This document shows, piece by piece, positions 34,165 to 41,810 of a DNA stretch of 64,000 nt (position 1 is the first letter of the stretch; each line of letters begins with the position of its first letter). The notes under the pieces were generated by a model. It made no database searches. It had not been told where the DNA came from and saw only the letters and a program-made list of their open reading frames with translations. Origin of the DNA: Hydrangea macrophylla. Taxonomy: Eukaryota; Streptophyta; Magnoliopsida; Cornales; Hydrangeaceae. A program made the translations under genes and the position numbers. The stretch covers positions 101,754,140-101,818,139 of the forward strand of contig CM066992.1 of assembly GCA_033977485.1 (NCBI GenBank). Direction: 5' to 3'.

Positions 34165-34613
34165 AGTTTTTGAAAAAAGAACTAGACCACACAAGATTTG
34201 CCTCACTGTTGTGGCAGGAGAGGTAGAAACTTTTAAATTCCATTTTCTTGGGTCTGCTTTTTACAAGAGAACAATTAACGAAGATTTGAGGTAGTGAAGT
34301 TACAGTTTTGTTAAACGTCAAGATTTTTTCTTTGATGATTTTAATTTTGCCTTTTCAATTTAATCCTTCTTGGCTTGTTTTTGGATGACTAGTTTTTGAA
34401 AAAAGAACTAGACCACACAAGACTTGCCTCACTGTTGTGGCTGGAGGTAGAAACTTTTAAATTCCATTTTCTTGGGTCTGCTTTTTACAAGCGAACAATT
34501 AACGAGGATTTGAGGTAGTGAAGATACAGTTTTGTTAAATGTCAAGATTTTTTCTTAGATGATTTTAATTTTGCCTTTTCAATTTAATCCTTCTTGGCTT
34601 GTTTTTGGATGAC
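34165..34613. repeat. 226-bp tandem duplication after the TRAP-alpha stop
   Basis: 34165-34390 and 34391-34613 share the start AGTTTTTGAAAAAAGAACTA and the end CTTGTTTTTGGATGAC, with a few substitutions and a small indel (GCAGGAGAGG against GCTGGAGG). It begins about 106 bp after the stop codon, so it probably affects the 3' untranslated region. Confidence 0.93.
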
Positions 34614-35036
34614 AAGTATAAGATTTCCTGGTTCATATACTTCCTTTGCAGTAGACGAGGCTGACGTGAATTATTACTGTTTTGTTAGTACTTTTGATGT
34701 TTGTGTTATGTGGTGTTCAGTTACTGGGGAATGGGATTTGATTAATGTCATGTTTCCCAACCTGAATTCTAAATTTGGTTCCAAATGTTTTAATAATTGC
34801 CCCACCTGTTGTGGCAATGTTGGTACCTTATAATACTATATTTGGTACAATTGATAAAAGTATTTGGGAGTCATAACTTAAAGTCTTCTCAGTCATTGGG
34901 TAACTGGTCTTTTGGGCTTCAGTTTTGAACCTTGATCCGGTTTAAAAAAACTTGATCACCTAAATTGCCCCATGTGAATACGTGATGTGATATAAATCAG
35001 AAAAATCAATAAGTCAATTGTATTTAGAGTAAGAGT
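34614..35036. other. Intergenic, nothing recognised
   Basis: AT-rich. A 79-codon frame at 34594-34833 overlaps the end of the tandem duplication and shows no family resemblance. Confidence 0.5.
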
Positions 35037-35382
35037 AATGCTATGCTTATTAAATTCTATGTTCAAATTTTTATCTCAAATGATGTGGCACTAATTAAAA
35101 TGGGAATTGTTATTTTCACTCTATCATTGAACCAAGGCACTCCATGGTACCACTCTCAGAGCTTGTGGTACCATGTATGCAATGCATGATATGCATGGTA
35201 CTACATGCTTTAAGAATTGTACCATGGAGTGCCTTAGTTCAATGATGGAGTGGAAATAGCATCACCCATTAAAATTCAAGTGATTTGACAATTATAGGGT
35301 CATTTCAATATCTTCAAATTAAAATCTAATGAGTCCACTGTCACATTATTTAGGATGGGGTTTTGAGATTTGAATTTTGGGA
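35037..35382. mobile_element. MITE (GTAATGYTATGCTT family), carrying a nested MITE
   Basis: Starts near GTAATGCTATGCTTATTAAA and ends near GAGATTTGAATTTTGG. It shares its start, a central CCACTGTCACAT phrase and its inverted end with copies at 35671-35930 and 41634-41795. It is split by the hAT-type MITE at 35102-35267. Confidence 0.65.
35102..35267. mobile_element. hAT-type MITE, 166 bp, perfect 8-bp duplication
   Basis: ATTAAAAT is present at 35094-35101 and 35268-35275. The arms GGGAATTGTTATTTTCACTC and GAGTGGAAATAGCATCACCC are inverted repeats continuing through ATCATTGAAC and GGCACTCCATGGTAC, so nearly the whole element folds as one hairpin. Confidence 0.92.
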
Positions 35383-35670
35383 CTAATCCCACGAGGTCAG
35401 GGCGTCCTGGTGAATCAATTGTGACCATCTTTTTTGAAATTCAAACTTGAGATCTTTAGGTATAACACCCAGAAGTCTTGTTAGGAAGTGGTTTTTTGTA
35501 TTTAATGGTAGCGGTGGATTTCCCAAGGAAATTTAATTGTGCGTTTTGTCTCTTTTGACTCATGAGTGTTGAATGACAAATGCCCACTCTCTTTTCTAGA
35601 TTTTGTTCATTCATCTTATTTTACTTGCCAATTGTTCGGTCACATAACATGAATTCTTATTGCAAAAGGA

Positions 35671-35930
35671 GTAATGTTATGTTTCTTAAATTTATATTTT
35701 AAATTTGCTTTTTAACATATGTGACAGTAGGAACATCTAAAATAAATATCTAATAAAAATTTAACTAATGTTATACTTTTTAAATTTTGTATTTTAAATG
35801 TGGTTCTCAATACTAGTGGAATCACCTTTAAATAATAGTGGGAACACTTCAATATCTTTCAATGAAAATCAAGTGGTTCCACTGTCATGTGTTCGAAAAC
35901 ACATTTAGATACAAATTTTGGAATCACATA
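35671..35930. mobile_element. Second copy of the GTAATGYTATGCTT MITE family
   Basis: GTAATGTTATGTTTCTTAAA at the start; ATGTTATACTTTTTAAATTTTG repeats inside. CCACTGTCATGTGTTCG and ACAAATTTTGGAATCAC mark the end. Possibly two overlapping copies. Confidence 0.6.
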
Positions 35931-36019
35931 TATAATTATTCTTGCAAAGGCTAGTAAGAAAATCTGCCATCTTTTGTGTTGTATTCCTTCTTTTTGTTTC
36001 ATGTTTTTTTTTTTTTTTT

Positions 36020-36272
36020 GAGTAATGTTAAGTACACTTAAACGAGACACTTTAGACCATATATTTATTGATGTGTCATGATAGTTTTGAAATTAATTCA
36101 AACTTTGTTGGTAACTGATGAATAATTTTAAAAATTCACATCAATAGATAGATAGTTTAAGTGTCTCATTTAGGAGTAAAACTTCATGCACACATCATGT
36201 TGTGGGGGGTGAGGTTGTGAAAATGGGTGTGCCTGAAGTTTTACTCCTCATTTAGATGTACCTAACATAACC
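36020..36272. mobile_element. MITE with AAACGAGACACTT inverted repeats, interrupted
   Basis: GTAATGTTAAGTACACTTAA at the left is the inverse of the right end TAGATGTACCTAACATAACC once the 74-bp insertion at 36173-36246 is removed. A related copy lies at 45042-45206. Confidence 0.7.
36173..36246. mobile_element. 74-bp hAT-type mini-MITE
   Basis: CTCATTTA is duplicated exactly on both sides (36165-36172 and 36247-36254). The ends GGAGTAAAACTTCATGCACA and GTGTGCCTGAAGTTTTACTC are inverted repeats of about 20 bp. Confidence 0.88.
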
Positions 36273-36689
36273 TTTTTTTTTTGGGTTGAAACTTACACTT
36301 CTCCTTTTCTTTTCTTGTGATTAAACACAACTTCTGAAATTTCAAAGCGTATGATAATCCTTTAAAAGGCGGGAAAGAAAACTACTAGTAAACCGAAATG
36401 GCTATGATACATCCCAACAATAATGGGTGGTATGGGCCGCACCATACATCCCAACCAAGGATTGGGATTAATTCATAAAGTTTATTTAATGGCTAGGATT
36501 AATCCATAAAGGTAAAAGTAGACTCTGTACCGCTAAGAAGAATGACAGTTGGGTGCATTAAATGCGCTATTGACTGGTGCAGCCGGTCATGTTTACCCAT
36601 TGTATTGTAAATGTTGTTCCTGTGTAATAACACTTGTTCCTGTATTAATAAGACTTGTTTCTGTATAAGGAAAAGTTGTTTTTTTGGAC

Positions 36690-36825
36690 ATAATTGTATC
36701 TAATGTAACCAATGTGGTACCATACCAGTGTTCATTTGTAAAATTTAAGTGACACTTGCACACACTTGTACCTAATGTAACCAATGTGGTACCATACCAA
36801 TGTTCCTTTGTAGAATTTAAGGTTG
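36690..36825. repeat. Two-copy tandem repeat
   Basis: CTAATGTAACCAATGTGGTA followed by CCATACC and TGTTC occurs twice, about 78 bases apart. No gene is recognised in 36273-36690, which holds an AT-rich stretch. Confidence 0.85.
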
Positions 36826-36924
36826 TTATTAAATAACAACACACCAACCACACCAACCACTATAATCCTAGGATTATTTTGAAAAACTTCACTTTTCCAA
36901 ACTAATTTAACTGTAGCCATTTCT

Positions 36925-37110
36925 TGGAGAAAGAAGACTTATTTTTGGAGCACAAGAGAGAAGACAGTGGTTTGTTGAAAAAATAAATAGATGTGAAGGC
37001 TGAAGGTTTTTTTGGAGCACAAGAGAGAGGACAATAGTTTGTTGATTAAAAAAAAATATGTGAAGATTTTTTTTGGAGTACAAGAGAGAAGATAATAGGT
37101 TGTTGTAAAA
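36925..37110. repeat. Three-copy tandem repeat, period about 65 bp
   Basis: TTTTTGGAGCACAAGAGAGA followed by a GACA/GATAATAG phrase and GTTTGTTG occurs three times with small changes. Confidence 0.88.
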
Positions 37111-37609
37111 ACAAAAAAAGAGGTAAACATTTGTATGTTCTTACTTTGTATTTATTTATTTTTATTGTAAGATTTGTAGAAATACGAGTGTTTCTTACTT
37201 TATTTGTGACAAAAATAAATATTAGTGAAGTAAAAATAAGTAAGAGTTGTCTTACTTAATTTGTGAAAAAAAATTAATATTAGTGAATAAGAGTGTTAGT
37301 GTTCTTTATTAGTATAAAAAAAATTAGTTAAGTGAAAATAAATAAGATACACCATTGAAATACATTTTAAAATGTATTTTCTTCCAAACATTTATATGTT
37401 AATTATGAAACAACTAGGGTACAAAAAGTGTACATAATATCTTAAGCATAGAACAATAATGGAATAACATTTGTTCAATGTATCTACAAACATTTTTAGG
37501 AATAAGAGCGTTCTTACTATATTAGTACCAAAAAAAAAAAAAGTGAAGAAGATTAGTGAATTATAAATATGAAAACAGTAAGGGAACAAGGATGAAACAA
37601 AATTTCTTC
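37111..37609. other. AT-rich spacer, nothing recognised
   Basis: Very low GC, with loosely repeated AAATTAGTGAA and GTTCTTACTT phrases. No convincing open frame. Confidence 0.6.
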
Positions 37610-37976
37610 ATCAGGGAACAAGTAGGGTACATAATTTATTAATCATGAAATAATTACGGTACAATATTTCTTAATCATGAAATAGTTACGGTACAATATT
37701 TCTTAATCATGAAACAGCTAGGGTACAATATTTTTAATCATGGAACATTAAGGGTACAGAATTCCTTAATGAAGAAACAACAAGGGTATATAATTTCTTG
37801 ATTATGAAACAATAAGGGTACATAATTCCTTAATCAAGAAATAACAAGGGTACAAAATTTTTTAATTATGAAACAATACGGGTACATAATTTCTTAATCA
37901 AGAAACAACAAGGGTATATAGTTTCTTAATCATAGAACATTAAGGAAACAATATTTCTTAATCATGGAATTCATAG
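37610..37976. repeat. Minisatellite array 1, unit about 32-36 bp
   Basis: About eleven diverged units of the form GGGTACATAATTTCTTAATC followed by ATGAAACAATAA. Orientation is constant. Confidence 0.9.
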
Positions 37977-37978
37977 CA

Positions 37979-38307
37979 TCATTCAGAAAAGATGTCCAAA
38001 CCAGATAGATCGCCATAGTATTCATAGCAACAGAAAGGCTGTCCATCATCTCTGATTAGACACTCAGGAAGAACTGCACTGTTTGGTAATTGAGTGTGAG
38101 CGTCACCAATGATTATCTGGCCAACATTGGAGAAAGAGAAATTATAAGGTATTTGGGTGTTGACAAAGGACGTCTTTTGCCATACCAAGTTTGCCCTTTA
38201 GGATCTGTGTAAAAGCAATATATATGCCATACATCGGTAATTGAAGGAGCATTACTAGCCCTTCGTCCCCTTCCTCCACTTCTCCCTCCACCTCTACCTC
38301 TTCTTAT
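37979..38307 (-). pseudogene. Arg/Gly-rich small protein, copy A (internally deleted)
   Basis: Unrecognised family. It starts with an Arg/Gly block (RRGRGGGRSGGRGRR), but the codon that is ATG in copy B is ATA here (38305-38307). Then comes SITDVWHIYCFYTDPKGQTW and YGKR, a frameshift near 38160, FSFSNVGQIIIGDAHTQLPN, and the conserved end PECLIRDDGQPFCCYEYYGD with the stop at 37979-37981. Relative to copy B the middle of about 100 residues is absent. A minisatellite array follows directly downstream. I see no motif that gives a function. Confidence 0.6.
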
Positions 38308-38399
38308 CCTAGGGAAATTTGAGTACACAGTATAGAGTATGAATTGTGTTGTTGCTTGCAATTCCTATTACATTTTATAGAATATGAATTGTGCTGTTG

Positions 38400-38740
38400 C
38401 TTGAAACTGAAAATGATTAAACCTACTATCACTAAGGATTTCATAGAAGGGACAGTACAATGAATAATATACGATGGACAGTTCCAGTGAGTTGTCCCAT
38501 CCTTTAAAAAATCTCTGAGTTGTTATTTCACGGACATTTCTAGTGAGTTGTCGACATCTCTCAATCACTTAGAAAGTTGAAAGTTTAGTCAGATCACTGA
38601 AAAAGCTGTCATTTTACGAAACGCTACAGTAGGATCTGGACAGTTCCAATGAGTTGTCCCATGACTTAAAAAATCTCACTTCTATAGTTTTTGTAACAAT
38701 AAGTAACAATAATATTGTGGAACAATATTAGAACAACAAT
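38400..38740. other. Spacer between copies A and B
   Basis: Contains two copies of GACAGTTCCARTGAGTTGTC, about 155 bp apart, and a partial third (GACATTTCTAGTGAGTTGTC). Otherwise nothing recognised. A 66-codon minus-strand frame spans it without family resemblance. Confidence 0.6.
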
Positions 38741-38744
38741 TACT

Positions 38745-39085
38745 TATTATTAATCAAGAAACAATAAGGGTACAAAATTTGTTAATCATGATATACAAGC
38801 GTATAGAATTTGTTAATCAAGAAATAATAAGGGTACATAATTTATTAATTATGAAACAATAAGGGTATAGAATTCCTTAATCAAGAAACAACAAAGGTAC
38901 ATAATTTCTTAATTATGAAACAATAAGGGTACATAATTCCTTAATTAAGAAACAACAAGAGTACAAAATTTCTTAATTATGAAACATTAAGAAAACAGAT
39001 TTTTTAATCAAGAAACAACAAGGCTACATAGTTTCTTAATCATGGAACATTAAGGAAGCAATATTTTTTAATCATGGAATTCATA
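38745..39085. repeat. Minisatellite array 2, same unit as array 1
   Basis: About ten units alternating CAAGAAACAACAAGGGTACA and TAATTATGAAACAATAAGG forms, in the same orientation as array 1. Confidence 0.9.
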
Positions 39086-39086
39086 A

Positions 39087-39755
39087 CATCATTCAGAAAG
39101 GATGTCCAAACCAGATCGCTATAGTAGTCATAGCAACAGAAAGACTGTCCATCATCTCTGATTAGACACTCAGGAAGAAAACGTTGAAAATCCTTATCAA
39201 CATCATCTTCACTATAATTCGGTAGATTGGGATATACATCAGCGTAACATGGATCATCTTCAATATCTTGTATGTAAAAGATTGGTGGGTCGTAATACTT
39301 TTTTGCATCTTTGATTGCATGAAAATGATGCAATCGTCGTTTCATCTGTCGAATCTCTTGCTTCAAAAAACGTATGACTCGATCGTCATCCCTATTTGGA
39401 TTTTACATCAAATCAGCAGCGCGCGAAATTGGTACTGGCAACCCATGCCAACGACAATATACTTCGCATTCACACCTTATACTAAACAATTTTGTCCATC
39501 GTAGATTATCTCCAATAAGGACTGCATTGTTTGGTAGTTGAGTGTGAGCGTCACCAATGATTATGTGGCCAACATTGGGAAAGAGAAATTATAAGGTGTT
39601 GGGGTGTTGACAAAAGGATGTCTTTTGCTATACTAAGTTTACCCTTTAGGATCTGTGTAAGAGCAATATATATGACATACATCGGTAATTGAAAGGGCAT
39701 TACTAGCCCTTCCTCCCCTTCCTCCACTTTTTCCTTCACCTCTACCTCTTCTCAT
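39087..39755 (-). pseudogene. Arg/Gly-rich small protein, copy B (fullest copy, broken)
   Basis: Fullest member of the unrecognised family. It starts at ATG 39755 (MRRGRGEGKSGGRG) and has SITDVCHIYCSYTDP, two stops near 39640 where copy A reads Gln and Trp, the NVGHIIIGDAHTQLPNNAVL stretch, a Cys-rich piece (CECEVYCRWHGLPVPIS) and a stop near 39410. A long open part with a charged helix (DRVIRFLKQEIRQMKRRLHH) and an acidic region (LPNYSEDDVDKDFQRFL) follows. It ends with CLIRDDGQSFCCYDYYSD. A 4-bp deletion relative to copy A shifts the last residues. Expected intact length is about 220 aa. Function unknown; cellular or old viral origin cannot be told apart from the sequence alone. Confidence 0.6.
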
Positions 39756-39904
39756 CCCAGGGAGATTTGAGTTCACAGTATAGAGTATGAATTGTGTTGT
39801 TGCTTGCAACTCCTATTACTTTTTATAGAATATGAATTGTGCTGTTACTTGAAACTGAAAATGACTACACCTACTATCACTAAAGATTTCATAGAAGGGA
39901 CAGT

Positions 39905-40145
39905 ACTATGAATAAGATATCTTTAATTTATTAATTAGGATTACATTGTTAAAGAATTATTGAAGAAGTAGGCAACAATAAGGATTATGTTGAGTAGGCA
40001 ACAATAAGTGTTTTGATAGAACAATAAGAGTACATAATTTCTTAATCATTGAACAATAAGGGTACATAATTACTTAATTATGGAACAATAAGAGTACATA
40101 ATTTCTTAATCATGGAACAACAATGGTACATGATATCTTAATAAA
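39905..40145. repeat. Spacer and minisatellite array 3 (short)
   Basis: AT-rich spacer to about 40010, then four units of the GGGTACATAATTTCTTAATC type at 40015-40145. Confidence 0.8.
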
Positions 40146-40185
40146 AAAAAATACTTAAATCTAAACAAAGCATACCATAACAGAA

Positions 40186-40440
40186 CTAATCAGAAAGGCT
40201 CCCCAAAGCAGATATATCACCATAGTATTCATAACAACAGAAAGACTGTCCACCATCTCTGATTAGACACCCAGGATCTGTGTAAGAGTAATATATTGGG
40301 GTGATGACAAAATGACATCTTACGCCATACCAAGATTGTCCAATAGGGTCTGCGTAAGAGTAATATATTTGAAATACATCCGTAAGTAGGTCAATTACTA
40401 GCTCTTTGTGTACATGATATATTGGTTGTAACCCATTTTG
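40186..40440 (-). CDS. Arg/Gly-rich small protein family, copy C (short open frame, no ATG seen)
   Basis: One uninterrupted minus-strand frame of about 80 codons ending at TAG 40186-40188. It reads LLTDVFQIYYSYADPIGQSW, YGVR, then a second IYYSYTDP, then GCLIRDGGQSFCCYEYYGD. It thus joins the N-terminal and C-terminal blocks of copies A/B and repeats the YYSYxDP element. The Arg/Gly start and an in-frame ATG are absent. The amino-acid pattern is kept while many bases differ from A and B. It could be a terminal exon or a relic. Confidence 0.4.
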   Translation of the reverse strand, partial: QNGLQPIYHVHKELVIDLLTDVFQIYYSYADPIGQSWYGVRCHFVITPIYYSYTDPGCLIRDGGQSFCCYEYYGDISALGSLSD

Positions 40441-40660
40441 CTATTTATTTATAAAGTATGAATATAGAATGTCATTGATTATCAAATTGGACCTATGAAT
40501 ATGGAATGTCATTGAAAATTTCCCTTCCCCTTCCTCCATCTCTCCCTCCTCTTATCCTATGAAAATTTGTGTAAACGATATATTGGTTGTAACCCATTTT
40601 GCTATTTATTTATAACGTATGAATATGGAATGTCATTGATTATCAAATTGGAAATGACTA
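40421..40660. repeat. Direct repeat pair of about 70-80 bp
   Basis: ATATTGGTTGTAACCCATTT, GCTATTTATTTATAA and GAATGTCATTGATTATCAAA occur at about 40424-40488 and 40578-40652. Confidence 0.88.
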
Positions 40661-40769
40661 CACAATGTGGATCACAGAGTATAGTCTATTAACTGAGTTG
40701 GCAGTACGATGAATATGTGTTTCATAGGAGTGACATTTACAGGAGTATGAGTTTTCTTAAGGGTACAAT

Positions 40770-40985
40770 AAATATACAATATTTTTTAAGTATGGAACAA
40801 GGGTGCAGAATTTTCTTAATCATGGAACAATAAGGGTACAATATTTCTTAATCATGGAACAACAATGGTACATAATTTCTTAATCATAGAACAAGAAGGG
40901 TACATAATTTCTTAATCATGAAACAATAAAGGGTACAATATTTCTTGATGATGGAACAAAAATGGTACAAATACTGAGTCAACAT
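40770..40985. repeat. Minisatellite array 4
   Basis: Six units of the same repeat (AATCATGGAACAATAAGGGT type), the last ones more diverged. Confidence 0.85.
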
Positions 40986-41009
40986 AGTATGTACCATACT
41001 GCATGGTAA

Positions 41010-41165
41010 TAAGCAAACTTATCACAAAACAAATAGGATAGATCGCCATGGTATTCATCACAACAGAAAGGCTTTCCTTTTATCATAAGACACCCAAAAA
41101 CTTAACGATGAAAATCAACAACAACGTTGTCGTCACGATAATCTGGTAGTTGATAAATGACTACA
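41010..41165 (-). pseudogene. Arg/Gly-rich small protein family, copy D (C-terminal relic)
   Basis: The minus strand reads YQLPDYRDDNVVVDFHR, a stop, then CLMIKGKPFCCDEYHGDLS. This aligns with the LPNYSEDDVDKDFQRF...CLIRDDGQSFCCYDYY part of copy B. It is the most diverged copy. Confidence 0.5.
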
Positions 41166-41633
41166 CTATGTAGATCACAGAGTATAGTCTATTGACTAAG
41201 TGGACAAGAAAAGTCTTTGCCACCTTATTTAAAATGATTACTCTCAAGTAATTTTGCAATGAGGTCGCTAAATTAATTTATTTCGCCTCTTTTATAAAAT
41301 GATTTTATTGTCCTTGTTTTAATGAGGTAAAAGAGATTTTATTTGTCCAAAAAATAAAACACAAACTTTAGATATGCAATAAGTTAGCCTTTTATTTTGA
41401 AAGTGATAATTTAAAAAATATTGTATTATTTTTACGAAAGAAAATAAAATATAATTAAACAATAATAAGATAAGACTGGAGGTTTGTACACATTGTCTGA
41501 CAAATTTAATATTTTTAATACGTTTAGTCCCCCCCTCCCCCCCCCCCCCCCCTTTCATTGTTCTAATAATTACCATACTTTATAAATATCATCATTTTCA
41601 AAATTATTGTCACACTTTCCATTTATAAAGTAA
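41166..41633. other. AT-rich spacer with a poly-C run
   Basis: No gene seen. C-rich homopolymer at about 41529-41555. Confidence 0.6.
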
Positions 41634-41795
41634 AGTAATGTTATGCTTCCCAAATTTTGAATCCCAAATGCTTCCCAAATACAAGTGACAGTGGAACCAC
41701 CTTCAATAATAGCGACCACCCTAACATTATCCAATCAAAATCAAGGGAGGCCACTGCCACATGTATATGGGAAACATCTAGGATTCAAAATTTAA
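41634..41795. mobile_element. Third copy of the GTAATGYTATGCTT MITE family
   Basis: GTAATGTTATGCTTCCCAAA at the start. The inner ends AAATTTTGAATCC and GGATTCAAAATTT are inverted repeats, and the central CCACTGCCACATG phrase is shared with the other copies. Confidence 0.72.
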
Positions 41796-41810
41796 CACTT
41801 AATACTTTTA

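Noticed and set aside
37610..37976. Regular short repeats that could suggest a CRISPR-like array
   Set aside because: Units are directly adjacent without unique spacers and diverge gradually, as in a minisatellite; this is plant nuclear DNA.
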